From: Enoplolaimus lenunculus
Taxonomy: Eukaryota; Nematoda; Enoplea; Enoplida; Thoracostomopsidae
Assembly: GCA_030248215.1 (NCBI GenBank)
Contig: JASANG010003810.1
Span: 1-64,000 of the forward strand
Direction: 5' to 3'
Length of the DNA stretch: 64,000 nt
The notes beneath the pieces were generated by a model. The model was not told where the DNA came from and did no database searches. It saw only the letters and a program-made list of their open reading frames with translations. Positions 1 to 17,500 of the stretch are shown here, piece by piece. How positions within the stretch are numbered: the first letter of the stretch is position 1; each line of letters begins with the position of its first letter. Both the position numbers and the translations under genes were made by a program.

Positions 1-720
1 CTTTTTCCTTCAAAGACAGCAATTGAGAATTTTTTCCTTAAAGATAGCAATCTGAAACTTTTTCCTTTAAAGACAGCAATTGAGAATTTTTTCCTTAAAG
101 ATAGCAATCTGAAACTTTTTCCTTTAAAGACAGCAATTGAGAATTTTTTCCTTAAAGATAGCAATTTGAAACTTTTTCCTTTAAAGACAGCAATTGAGAA
201 TTTTTCCTTGAAGATAGCAATTTGAAACTTTTTCCTTTAAAGACAGCAATTGAGAATTTTTCCTTGAAGATAGCAATTTGAAACTTTTTCCTTTAAAGAC
301 AGCAATTGAGAATTTTTTCGTTAAAGATAGCATATTGAAACTTTTTCCTTTAAAGACAACAGTTGAGAATTTTTCCTTGAAGATAGCAATTTGAAACTTT
401 TTCCTTTAAAGACAGCAATTGAGAATTTTTTCTTTAGAGATAGCAATTTGAAACTTTTTCCTTTAAAGACAGCAATTGAGAATTTTTTCGTTAAAGATAG
501 CATATTGAAACTGTTTCCTTTAAAGACAGCAATTGAGAATTTTTTCCTTAATAAAGATAGCAATTTGAAACTGTTTCCTTTAAAGAAAGCAATTGAGAAT
601 TTTTTCTTTAGAGATAGCAATTTGAAACTTTTTCTTTTAAAGAGAGCAGTTTCACATTTTCCGTTTAAACACAGCAATTGAGAATTTTCCCCTTAAAACA
701 GCAATTGAAAAATTTTCCTT
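1..720. repeat. 57-bp tandem satellite
   Basis: About eleven to twelve head-to-tail copies with a 57-bp period are seen: the segment starting CTTTTTCCTT recurs at 1, 58 and 115 and onward. Each unit is itself two diverged half-units, one with AAAGACAGCAATTGAGAA and one with AAAGATAGCAATTTGAAA, so the array is a dimer of a roughly 28-bp monomer. Copies degrade toward the right. The array runs off the left window edge, so its full size is unknown. Confidence 0.95.
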
Positions 721-1250
721 TAAAAACAGAAATAGAAATTTTCTATTAAATTAGTACAGTTCTTGAACTTGACGGATATTTTGGCAATCGTGAATAATCG
801 GTTAAGAACTCTAACCAAAAATTATAGCTGAAACATTTAAACTGTTTCCTTAAACGATAGCAATTGAAAATTTTCCCTTTAAACAAAGCAATTGAAAATT
901 TTCTCGTTGAAGACCAGCAATTGAAAGTTTTTTTAAGACAGCAATTGAAAATTTCCCCTTGAAGACAACAACGGAAAATTTTTCCTTTAAAGACAGCAAT
1001 TGAGAATTGGTCCCTTAAAGACAGCAATTGAAGAATATTCTTTTAAAGACAGCAATTGAAATATTTTGGTTTAAATTAGTACAGTTTTTGAACTTCACGG
1101 ATATTTTGGCAATCGTGAATAATCGGTTAAGAACACTGCCGAAAAGTTATTGCTGAAAAATTTAATTTAAACCGTTTCTTTTAACGACAGCAATTGAAAA
1201 TTTTTCAATTAAACTTAAAACATTTTTGGACTGCACGCCTATTTTTGCAA
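721..1250. repeat. Degenerate satellite with larger internal duplication
   Basis: Decayed satellite half-units continue, interleaved with a longer repeated block. The text from TTAGTACAGTT through the run ending GGTTAAGAAC occurs at about 748-811 and again at about 1072-1134 with only a few differences. Satellite-like CAGCAATTGAAA words lie between and after them. This looks like a higher-order unit of roughly 320 bp. No gene is visible here. Confidence 0.8.
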
Positions 1251-1416
1251 TTTTGTAATCTCAATTAAGAACACAGACCCAAAGCCGAAGCTGAAAATTC
1301 ATATAAAATATATGTTTTACCTCATAGCAAAAAGTTCGAATAGTTGGGCTCGTGTTGAAGGGATAAAACACCATAAATCTTGTAGAAACTATTGCGCTTT
1401 GCTTATTAACCCCATA

Positions 1417-1648
1417 TACTGTAAATTCCAGCGAGTCAATTAATCAACTCAGACGGAAAGTTAGAGTTTTTTTCTGAATTAACAACAGTAAACTTTAACT
1501 CACTCTGAGTTGAGTTGATGCCGGAGGAGTTCATTAATTAAATCAGAATCAGTTAATTGACTCAGAATAATGAGTTCTGATAGTTCTAACTCAGACTGAG
1601 TGATTCAACTCATTTTAAATTGAAATCAACTCATTGGAATTTATAGTG
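1417..1648. mobile_element. Family A MITE (mariner-like)
   Basis: Inverted ends (ACTGTAAATTCCAG at the left, TTTATAGTG at the right) are bounded by TA. The interior alternates TGAGTT and AACTCA words. It belongs to the same family as the other Family A copies in this window. It carries no coding capacity. The rest of 1250-1810 shows no gene; the pyrimidine-rich tract at 1790-1810 is the splice acceptor of the next gene. Confidence 0.85.
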
Positions 1649-1810
1649 TACCCCTTCTATTTTGCTGTGTCGGCCCAGGTTTTCATAGCATTTTGAGCTG
1701 GCAACGAGCCTTATCAGCTGTCTTTTAGTGTCAGTTGTTTTAATTTTCCAATTTTTCCATTTCTAAGATTGTACGCTTGTGTTGTAAAATACCTGTTTGT
1801 GCCATTTCAG

Positions 1811-7311
<5,501 letters not shown>

Positions 7312-7422
7312 AACTACTGCAATTTCACTGAAGAAATTAACGGAAAAAAACTTGCTATGAGAACATTTTAGTTGCAACGGCCAATCGGCTTCGAGCGAGG
7401 GTTTGTTAGGTTCCACAAGTAT

Positions 7423-7988
7423 ACTTGCGGGACGAACGTTATACTTGGGGCAGCCCGGAACTTGTTTTGTCCCCATGTTGATCCGACATCAACGCAAAAA
7501 GCGGCGTTTATAGAAAAAAATGAACGTCCATATGACAATAGCTTGAAAGCTACTGCTTTCAAGTCATGACGATATACAAGTGACCATATAATTATATAAT
7601 TCTAAGGAACATTTATGACAATATCATATGATACTCCAAAATTCTGGTGAAAATGCCGAACAATGTAAACACTTGCGCACTAATAAAATGGTAAGAAAGC
7701 AGAAAATGTTGTAGTAAGTGATTTCAAACACCAGATTTGCTTCTAAAAGTTTGAGTTTCTACAGAAATTTAACAGGAAATACAGTAACTTTCAAAGTTAA
7801 CACATGTAATGAACACTATGTATCGTTGCGGATAATTGTGTCTATAAACTCAAATCTTCAGAATTGGATAGGGGCACGTTTATCTCGCTAATAGCGAGAT
7901 AAACGTGCAGACGACATATTAAACGCTATAAAATAGGGACAAAGCATGTTCCAAGCTGCTCCGTAGTTATAACGTGAACCACGCAAGT
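7423..7988. mobile_element. Family E inverted-repeat element
   Basis: The left end ACTTGCGGGACGAACGTTAT and right end ATAACGTGAACCACGCAAGT are inverted complements. Just inside lie GAACTTGTTTTGTCCCC at the left and its counterpart GCATGTTCCAAGCTGC at the right. The interior has several CATATG palindromes, a family signature. No coding capacity. Related copies lie at 10363, 25116 and 28014. Confidence 0.85.
7872..7908. other. Perfect hairpin in Family E element
   Basis: GCACGTTTATCTCGCT is followed after three bases by its exact complement AGCGAGATAAACGTGC. It sits near the middle of the Family E copy and is not shared with the other copies seen here. Confidence 0.9.
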
Positions 7989-8118
7989 GGAGTATAAAGG
8001 TACTTCCAGTCGACGGGGCGGGGCGCTGAAAAAACTGTGACAATTTTTGTTCTTAAGAATGAAATTCATTAGATTGAGTCGCTGATATTTATTGAATGCT
8101 GTGTGTACTTGTCAGGTG

Positions 8119-8243
8119 CGTGGCATATCTGAGCCTTTCTGAAGGTGCATTGACCTACGCTACCGACTATCAGTACACAATTACATATGACGTCACCGGA
8201 GCACACGTCTACATGATCAATGCTGATTGGCAGAACGGTGTTA
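8119..8243 (+). other. Possible orphan coding exon
   Basis: An open frame follows the acceptor-like CTTGTCAG and has coding-like base composition, unlike the surrounding AT-rich DNA. It reads ...GALTYATDYQYTITYDVTG... then AHVYMINADWQNG, followed by a weak donor (ACG|GTGTTA). It could be an alternative downstream exon of the TSP1 gene, but its phase does not match the end of that gene's second exon. I recognise no domain. Confidence 0.25.
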
Positions 8244-8417
8244 AAAAATTATTCAAAACATTCAAAGGTTTCTTGCTATTAAGAATATTTTTGGGTCATT
8301 CAAAGGTTTTACCCGCAATTTGAAATTGTCGGACAGAGAAAACGTTACCTGTATTCGCTTTCTAACGTAAAATTCTTTGGTTAAAGTTTTCGACCACCTG
8401 TGTATATATCCGTACTA

Positions 8418-8668
8418 CACTGTAAAGTTCAATAAGTTGATTAATTAACTCAGAGTGAGAATTAGTTATTTCTGGCTATTTCTGAGTTAATAACAGCAAA
8501 TAATAATTCAGTCTCAGCTGATTTAATTCTGGGTGAATTGATTAATTAACTCATAATGAGTTCAGTCAATTCAAAATGGTGAGTTCGGAAAGACCTAATT
8601 CAGAGCTCAGGCTTCTGAATGGATTCAACTCACTCTGAGTTAAAATCAACTCGCTGGAATTTACAGTG
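8418..8668. mobile_element. Family A MITE
   Basis: TA-flanked, left end CACTGTAAAGTTC, right end GGAATTTACAGTG. The interior repeats CTCAGAGTGAG and AACTCA words. Complete and non-coding. Confidence 0.9.
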
Positions 8669-8766
8669 TACGGGTAAATGTGCCACTGTCTTACGACTCA
8701 ATATTTGCAGGGCCCGATTCAAAGGCAGAAAAACCTATTTCAGCGGCGGTGGTTATTCCTATCTAT

Positions 8767-9127
8767 GCCCCATGTAAAGATCAGGGGCGGAAAATTTTTC
8801 TGTGGGACTACACTGTAAATGTCAGTGAGTTGATTTTGACTCAGAATGAGTTGAATAATTCAATTCATTCTGAGTTAAGTATCGACTCCCACAGAGTCAA
8901 CTCAACTCAGAGTGAGAATCAAAACCAACTCGCTTGGTGAATTGATTAATCAATACATTGGAATCTACAGTGTAGGATACAGTATTAGCTTAAGCTTTAG
9001 ACTATTTTTTGCTTGGCTTTGGCTAAGGAATATGTGCACTCTTACGCTTAGGTTTAGATTTAGGCTTAGGCTTTAGGCTTAGGAATATGCTTATAATACT
9101 GTTCCGCCCCTGTTCTTTAGATTGGAC
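8767..9127. mobile_element. Family C telomere-hexamer element, interrupted
   Basis: The left end GCCCCATGTAAAGATCAGGG and right end CCCCTGTTCTTTAGATTGG are inverted. A perfect 8-bp target duplication CTATCTAT sits at 8759-8766 and 9128-9135. The right half is made of TTAGGC-type hexamers. A Family A MITE (8811-8972) is inserted near the left end. The 8-bp duplication points to the hAT superfamily. Confidence 0.92.
8811..8972. mobile_element. Family A MITE nested in Family C
   Basis: CACTGTAAATG ... CTACAGTG is flanked by TA on both sides (8809-8810, 8973-8974). Uninterrupted Family C copies read GGGACTAGATTAG at this point, so the TA of GGGACTA was the target. This 162-bp copy is short for the family. 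Confidence 0.92.
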
Positions 9128-9297
9128 CTATCTATTATTTACCAACTTCTTCAATAATGACCACTGATGACAGATGAGCTAATTTTGTGATGTGAAGTTT
9201 ATTATAAACAGTTTTAAAGTCTTTCCTATTTTATTGATTTGAAACTGTGTAATAAAATGCAATTTGAACAATGGCATACTACCTTGCAATACAGATA

Positions 9298-9634
9298 CAG
9301 GGTACAACCGGAGGTGAAAAATACCGGAGCCGGAGGTCAACGAAACTAGCCCAAGCCGGAGCCGGAGGTGAGGCGAAATTATAGGTAATGAAGATGGTAT
9401 AATTAGTTAGTTTTAGCCAATATCTGCAATATGTTGTTAATTTGTTTGGTTATACGCTAATTTTCTTCGAAATTTCTTACATTCTTTCCTGAAAATTGTG
9501 ACAAAAGTTAAACGAAACGCACTAACAGATAAATTTTGCAAAATTATATGCAAGTTTACTGCCGAAATTGCCGAAACCTTCGGCAAAAGTTCTACCGGAG
9601 CCGGAGCCGGAGGCAGACCTCCGATTGTACCCTG
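9298..9634. mobile_element. Family D hAT-like MITE
   Basis: 337 bp. The left end is CAGGGTACAACCGGAGGTG and the right end CAGACCTCCGATTGTACCCTG, which are inverted complements. Inside are CCGGAGCCGGAGG motifs at each end and a shared AT-rich centre (AATATCTGCAATATGTTGTT, GAAAATTGTGACAAAA). The small open frame here is element sequence, not a gene. Confidence 0.9.
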
Positions 9635-9855
9635 CAAACTACCTTCCAATGAAGACAAGGGTGAGTCTGGATTTCATTTTGAGAAGGTTTGTAAGCGTTT
9701 TCTTGTTCCAAGAAATTCGCAAAGAAATATGTCCCGTGTCCCTCTCCTTGTATACGCCTCTAGATATAATCGAGAAGTGGGCAAGGATATTTTAACCCAG
9801 CCGCGCTTTACCCACGCAAACACAAATTTTTTACCCGGGGATATAACCGCACACA

Positions 9856-10176
9856 TACCCACCTTTTACCCGTACCCGAAGTCAAACCAGTATTTTAAAA
9901 ATCGCTGGTGATTCGCGCTTTAATGAAGTTTTGCGATATAGCTTCAATGAGTTTTACAAACGAAATTTTACTGGAAACAACAAAATTTCCCACCCAGCTA
10001 AATTAAAGCACGGACTGCACCTGACCAGACATAAATTTTGTTGTTTTCTACTAAGCTTTTAGGTGTAAAATCCATTGGAGCTCTACACGCAAAAGTTCAT
10101 TAGAGTTCAAATCACCAGCGATCTATAAAATACTGGTGTAGCTTTAGGCGCGGGTAAAAGTTGGGTCGTGGGTAGA
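9856..10176. mobile_element. Long-TIR element of unnamed family
   Basis: The left arm ACCCACCTTTTACCCG followed by CCAGTATTTTAAAAATCGCTG is matched in inverse orientation at the right by CAGCGATCTATAAAATACTGG and CGGGTAAAAGTTGGGT. The arms are roughly 55 bp. No coding capacity, and no second copy was noticed in this window. Confidence 0.75.
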
Positions 10177-10239
10177 CCTTTGTAGCGTAGATAAACCGGA
10201 AAAATGGCCAATGTTACTTTTCATGCTACTTTTAGGGGC

Positions 10240-10350
10240 GTACTGTAGATAAGCGTATTCCTAATCATCAGCCTAAGCCAAAGCGTTGCAAAATGTGTTC
10301 CTAAGCGTAAGCCTAAGCCTAAGCCGAAAGCCGAGGCCTAAGCAAAAAAT
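10240..10350. mobile_element. Family C fragment
   Basis: Contains TTAGGGGCGTACTGTAGATAAGCG followed by GCCTAAGCC-type hexamers and AGTCTAGA-like text, as in 29508 and 61511. It is truncated at the right, where Family E sequence begins. Confidence 0.7.
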
Positions 10351-10362
10351 ATAATCTAGAAT

Positions 10363-10625
10363 CCAATGCGGGATCACGTTATAACCGGGGCAGGTGGATC
10401 ACGGTTTTCAAATGTTGATTCGACGTCAACGTTAAAATTCGGACTCTAATATCGGGTCAACTGATAAAACTCGAATGTCATATGACATAGCTTAATACAA
10501 ACCGTCGCTCTCAAATGTTCTACGTGTACAAGAATCTGTATGTCACGTGATACTGTGAGAGTTTTATGCGAATATCATATGATATACAAAATTTTAGCGA
10601 TAATCATATGATATTCAGAGGGACA
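10363..10625. mobile_element. Family E partial copy
   Basis: Starts AATGCGGGATCACGTTATAAC and is closely similar to the 25116 copy through GATTCGACGTCAACGTTAAA and the CATATGACAT and CATATGATAT palindromes. The right inverted end was not found. Confidence 0.8.
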
Positions 10626-11534
10626 GTGTAATCAGGGTACTAATAAATAAATAAAAAGTCGGATGGCAGAGGTGCATATGTGCTTTAAATATCAAATACG
10701 CGCCAGAAATTGTTTCCAACGCAATATTCCTTAGAATTACAGATTCTGCTGGCTCATGCTTCGCAACCGGAGAGGTATTAACAATAAAAAATTTTAGATT
10801 TCAAACTCCCGTTGCCGGTCCCGATATGCTATTTAAAAATATCTCTCTCAATATGATATTTCAGTTCGAATTATTCTTCAAAGTGTACCCCTGACTTTAT
10901 ACTCTCAGAATATCTAAAGTTAATACTTAGCTAGTTTGTCCTATAAGAAATAAAGGATGAAATCTTAGTTGACAAAAGCATATTTAAAATGTAACATAGT
11001 GCACATCTACAATTTTCCATGTCGGCACCCAAGCAAAATTGTTTCTACGTTTATGTTTTGCTGAAATTATTGAGCAAGATCGATCGGGATGTCAGAGCTT
11101 TTACTAAACAGCTGCAAAAGCAGCCGTAGCCGTATGAGGTAGTTTGGAACTAGCGGCCTTAGAATTCTGAGCAAATGTGCTACCATTGTGCCTCGCAGCC
11201 TGCCTCTGTAATTACTTTTATTGTCGATTATTTCTCGACATGTCTTCTGCCAGATAGCATAACACGTATGGTGCATTACATGTATTCCATATGCAATAGG
11301 ACAACTGTGTCTCATCCTTACATAATACATATATAATAACTCCGGAGTTGATATTTCTGTTTACATCGCCACCTCTTTAATCCTGCAATTGACATTAAAC
11401 TTGCCGCCTATTTAGAACTAACGTTAAAGTTAAAGTGTAAATGAGTGTTATTTGTCATTTGAATCTTATGTAATTTTAGACACATGTTTAAGTGTGCACA
11501 CGGCTTAATACTATTTGCTTGATGTACGCAAGCG
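10626..11534. other. Upstream region of TPP2, no gene seen
   Basis: AT-rich sequence without a recognisable repeat or convincing exon. A possible acceptor (GTAATTTTAG, about 11470-11479) lies some 55 bases before the TPP2 start codon and could serve a 5'-UTR intron or a spliced leader. That is only a suggestion. Confidence 0.4.
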
Positions 11535-14500
11535 ATGGATTTCAACAATGAATATTTTCCGCTTTCGCACCTATTACCCAAAAAAGAAGTCGGAGTTGTG
11601 GAGTTTTTGCAAAAATTTCCTGACTACGATGGCAGGGGCGTTGTTATCGCTGTTTTAGACACGGGTGTGGACCCTTTAGCTGCTGGATTACAGGTATTTA
11701 TAGTTATGCAGATTAAATAAACAGTTTTAGTGTATATATTGAGTGCAAGCTGAATCTGAATTATAAATAAACAATGTCTTGAAGATTTGGAAATTGATGG
11801 CATACGGGCCCACAACGGTGAATATCCGGTATCCGGTATGTTTATTCCGAATGTCCGAATGCCGGGACCGGATATGACGGATATCGGTTTTTACTGGATA
11901 CTAAACTGAACGGATATACAGTCGCACCCTAGTATATATACGATTACTTTTTACATGATTTTTTCTAGGTCACAACAACTGGTGCTCCGAAAGTAGTAGA
12001 TATTATAAATTGCTCCGGTTCAGGCGACATAAAAACGGCAACAGTTCGCAAAGCGGAAAACGGTATCCTCCTAGGATTGTCCGGTCGAAAGTTAAAGGTA
12101 AACAAAGTTTATCTATTACATAGATTGAAAATGTGCTGTACATTGTATGATGGGTGTTTTATATTTCATATTCGAAATGTATTTCAAATTTATGATAACT
12201 CAACCTTGGTAACCTTTGTAGCACTAGTCAGAATTAAATCTTATTCCAACTATTACGTGTACAGATTGTCTATGTTATCATTTTATTGATAAACCAGATT
12301 CCTCCCGAATGGAACAATCCCTCTGGCAAATATCATCTCGGGATCAAGGACATTTACGATTTGTTTCCAAAACAGCTACGCGATCGTGTAAAAGTACGTT
12401 TGTTGACGCGTCGTTTTTATTTGTGACCATTTAAGGTTTAATAAAATCTGCAACGATGTTTTAGTTGAAGTTTTGTTAATATTACGTGTACCTAACTAAT
12501 AGTTGTGGGTGATTTTGTCGTATGTTTGGATATTTTTAAAACTTGGGGAAACAAATTTGCACTGTTTGTCAAAAGGTATCACCCATAAGCTCAAAACATT
12601 TGTGTTGGCACCTATATTGAGGCAATAATGGGTTTAGGATTTAAAATTCGCAATAGTTGGTTTTAACCCGAAAGATGTCTCATGTTTTGATTCCAGAAAG
12701 AGAAGAAAGAAAAAGTGTGGGACGTCCATCACCGATTAGCGGTAGCCGATGCATCTCGCTTGCTGGAACAATTTGAAAAAAGTTACGGGTGTTCTCTTAA
12801 AGTGGTAAGGAAACGTGGTTTGGAGTGTTTATTTTGCTGTAAAGAAATTCCTTAGTAACCGTTAGGGTTGATTAAATATATTTTTATAAGTCATAAAAGA
12901 TTGTCTACAAATACCATTTTAAAGGTTAGTCACACGTTTATTGAATGTTTTAGGGCCAACGCTGGGAAAAAGATGACCTAGAAGCCAGATTAGAAGTATT
13001 GAATTCTGTGGAGAAAAAATACAACGACGTAGGGCCTTCAATGGATTGCATTGTGTTTCATGATGGAAAATCGTGGCGGTGAGTACTCAAAACTGAGTAT
13101 TAAATTAACCTTACTTAAAAATAGTGCTAGTTTCAGCAGTTTCCAGAATTATACAACACAAATGTTTATGATTGCTTTCTAAATACATTCTGAATGACGC
13201 AGAGCTTAAAATTTTGACCAGAAATCATATAGCAGAAAAGGGTGTATTTGCGAAGATAAGTATATTTTTATGTGTTTATCTCAAAACAGGCGTCAATATA
13301 GCTATTCTTTCAATTTTCAGTTGTAATTTCATTTTTTTGCAATCAATTGAACTTTTTTGCGATTAGAAACTTGTTTAAATTTAATCTAGTTCTCATTTAT
13401 TACATTTAGTCTGATATTGGTTTTTAAACCTCTAACATTCCGCTTACAGGGCTTGTATTGATACGTCGCTGTGCGGAAAGCTCGCTCGTTGTAAACTGAT
13501 GACGTCCTATCGTGATAAATACGATTGCGACAGATTTTCGGACAATGGTAAACCTTTTCAATATTGCTTTCTCTGTTCCTGTGTTTGTTTGTATTTAGAT
13601 GATTACTAGAATGAATTATCAAAAAACATTTTTTAAAACGCTGTTTTCGCAGATCGCTAGCCGAAATTGATAGGTTTTTAGTTAAAAGAACGGTGTGTTG
13701 CTTTGGGTAACAAAATGAACAACACAGCTGAAGCTTAACCTCGGATGGTGCGTAGAATATCTAAAAGCTTTACTCATTTGGATGAAAGTTAAATTACACT
13801 AATATGTGATTCGTGTTTCGCACAGGTGAAAATACCGGTATTATTTTAAAGTTGTTGGGTTTTTCGTTGTTTGTTTCAGACCTTCTGACGTATTCGGTCA
13901 ATATTTATAATAACGGAAATTTGCTGGAAATCGCAACAACTTGTCGTAAGTTGCGGTTATTTGTGTTGCGGATATATTATAACAAGAGCAAACATTTGCT
14001 CGGGAAATATTTTTTGGAATTGTAAGCTTTTAACTACGCAGATTGCATAGATTTTGAGTCACTTTAGAAAAGTCTAGAAAATATTGTGTATCGAAAAAAT
14101 ACAACTGTCAATATATTGCAACACTGTTGTATCCCGATGTGCTTACGGCTGTTTTGCAGATGTTATGTATAAGTCTCGTCGAAATTTTAATATGTGATAT
14201 GCAAGTTATCGTGGATGATACATTAAAAAATAGGTTATAGCATGCGTTTGCTTCAGTTTCACACGGAACTCACGTCGCAAGCATTGCGGCCGCGAATTTT
14301 CCCGACGAACCGGATAAGAACGGTATCAGCCCAGGTGCGCAAATTGTTTCGCTGCAAATTGGTGATTCAAGGCTGCATACCATGGAAACTGCGACGTCTG
14401 TCATTAGAGCAGTAAGTTGGCTGACTGACAACCAAGATTTTATTGGAATTTAGATTTTTGCCCAAAGTGTGTTCATAAATAGGGGTTCTGTACCGTTCTT

Positions 14501-17500
14501 GCAAATTTAATTCCTATTTGAACCCTGCTAATTCTCATTCGTAGTAATGGTATTTCCTAGCTACTAAATGTCCATGAAATTAAATGGTATGCATGGCTCT
14601 AATTTAGTGACACCGTAACAATGTTAAATCATAATGTATAAAATTGTAGCAAGAGATGATAAAAATCACATGCCTACACATGTGCAAAACATAGCGTTGA
14701 GTCTTATAATATTTGAATACATTTTTAAGTGTTTCAGATTAACAAAGCCATTGAACTCAAAGTCGATGTGATAAATTTCAGCTACGGCGAAGCGGCGCAT
14801 CTGCCAAATTCGGGCAAAATTGTGAAAACTATTGAAGACGCAGTTTACAAGCATGGCATAATTTTTGTGGCGTCTGCCGGAAATAACGGCCCGTGTTTGT
14901 CTACGGTTGGATGCCCTGGTGGCACAACGTCTGCGTGTATTGGTAAGAAATGATATTTTGGGTTCAGTAATGGAGCAAAGTGCCGTTTATTAGCCGTTAA
15001 GTTATTGTACCAGTGTTTCGATATTATTCTAATCCAATTTATAGTACGAGCGAAATATAATATTACACGTAATGTGCTTTCAATTTTCATGTAGTTTAAT
15101 GCCTCGATATGTGCTTGAACGGGTTAATATTCTACCTGGTGGTAGTATTTTATATGGAACAGTGTTAAAACGTGTGGACGTTATCCCAATTTTCAAAGAG
15201 CCGAATGGTTAGGTTTTAACTGAATAATGATTGCTATTTTGATTTCAGTGAATTTGTTTGAAGATTATTTGAATTTTGCTCTGTGTCGTCGATGCCGTTG
15301 TTGAGGTTATTAAATGTTTTTAGCTTTCTTTAGTTGGGGAAATTTTTTGTATGAAAAGGTAAGCGAAATTTGGCTTTGTTTCAGGTGTTGGAGCATATCT
15401 TTCACCAGATATGTCTTCAGTGGTGTATTCGCTGCGAGAAAAGATTCCTGGAATGCTGTTTCCCTGGTCTGCGCGAGGGCCGACGTAAGTAAAACCTCTA
15501 TAAAATTTTTTATAGAAAGCAACATGCGTTTCTATGATTAGCTATTTGGCTGTAAGAGCAGGACATTGCAGTATTAGGCCAATGATGTTAACGTTGTGTA
15601 TTGACACATAAAATCTGGTACAATTCAAGACATAGCTTCACAGTGTTGACAAATTTTGAAAATTTTACAAGAATTATTCTTTATTCTCGTTGTTGTAATG
15701 TTTCGTTTCATATTTGGACAGGAGTGTATTTTATAGTAGCGTATGCATTAGTTAGTGAATTCCTGCATGAGCCGTTACCAACTTATCCAAATCCGGAACC
15801 AAACTCCGGGGCATGTCTACTATAGACGAAGTATAGGTAGCATAATTGGTTTCAGCGTGGACGGAGCTCTCGGTGTGAGTATTAGCGCAACGGGCGGTGC
15901 AATAACAAGCGTTCCTAATTGGACTTTGAAAAGTTCTCAACTCCAAAACGGGACATCAATGAGTTCGCCGACTGCCTGCGGAGCAGTAGGTTAGTAGTTG
16001 GTTAGTGTGAACCTATGCGTAGAGTATGTTTTTGTTAGCTTTTTAACTGCGGCATTAATCGATAGCTATTTTGAGTTGTAATTAGATATAGAAATGAAAG
16101 TTTGACTCTGCAAAGTTGTACTTAGGCCACAAATCGGGCCCGTTGGACCGTCCCAATAATTTTTATATTGACTAAGTGATTTCTAATATCTTACTGTGTT
16201 CGACGAATGCTATAAGCTTGCGGATTTTTAGCGTTTTTGCCTTATTTGTTGGTATTATCGTATTGCCAAAAAACTTGGTTACAACATACAGCTCAGAAAT
16301 TATATCTGAACGGTACTACAGTTGGGAGTGGTTTTGCGTGAATAAGTTTTATCTGGCTTTGATGGGACTTCTGTTTGAGAAGTTTGTTGTTTCAATATAT
16401 TTAGTATTTTCTAGACAGCATTTGTTCAGAATTGTGTCCATTTTTTATTTTAGCATGTCTTTTGTCGGCATTGAAAGCTGATAGTATATCGCACTCAGTA
16501 CACACGGTGCGCCGGGCATTGGAAAATACTGCCAAACGTGCGAACAAAGAAGACGTATTTTCTATTGGACATGGACTGATTCAGGTACTGTTTGTGTTCT
16601 GAAATTTGATTGTTTTAAAAGTGTTCTAATAACGGAAGTTTGAACTAGTGCTATAGTAATTCTGCCGGACTTTATACGAGTTTGGCTTGAAAACACAACT
16701 TGGGATTCAGATGTACAATTTAAGGCTTAGGGATTCGAGCCACTGCTTCGTTCCAGGATCCGCCGCTTTCGTAGTGCGGTTGTTTCGATAAGACAGTATA
16801 TTGAAATACTGGTATTTTGCTACTGGCCTGAAACTCGAAGTATATAATTTCCTCCGTAAAAATTACCAACCCCGATCAAGATTTCCCATGTAACAGGCTC
16901 ACCCTCACCCCTGGTTATAGCCTTCGCTCTGTCGGGACTCAGCGAGTGCCTAGAAATTGAAATAGCTTTTTCACTTGCAAAACTATTCTTATACGGCTTA
17001 AAAACAACTCGTAAATTTTTAAATTTCGATTAAACGCATCATTGGAATGCATAGTGATTTTAACTTAAGTGTCGTGTATCATAATGTTTCTATTTAAGCG
17101 CGTAAAGTTATATCTCAGCTCATGTCCTGTTGCTATTTGAGGGATTATACGAATTATGCCGTGCTTGGAAGTTTGGATACAGATGGTTGGATGTTTGCTG
17201 GCTTCTTTATTAGTTAGCTAGTTCTTTTGTTTGTGTTTTTCTGGTTGTTTGCGTCGTAGCTTATTTGACTGTTTTATGTTAGTTTGTTTGTTTGCTTGTT
17301 TGTTTTTAGATACAAGACGCTTATCAGTACATGAAGCAGTATCACGAACAACTAGACAGACACGTCAGATATGACGTAACTGTTGATACTAAATACCGTG
17401 GAGTGTATTTGCGGGAACTGTCACAGTTGCAAAGGCCTCGCGAGATTTTGGTATCGGTTGAGCCTTTGTTTGATGAATGTGGTAGGCTTAGATTTTGTCC

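Noticed and set aside
321-681. Open frames of 96 and 118 codons on opposite strands
   Set aside because: Both are the 57-bp satellite read in frames that stay open because the period is divisible by three.
9498-9911. 137-codon frame on the plus strand
   Set aside because: Its first half is Family D element sequence and its second half is the neighbouring inverted-repeat element; no domain.
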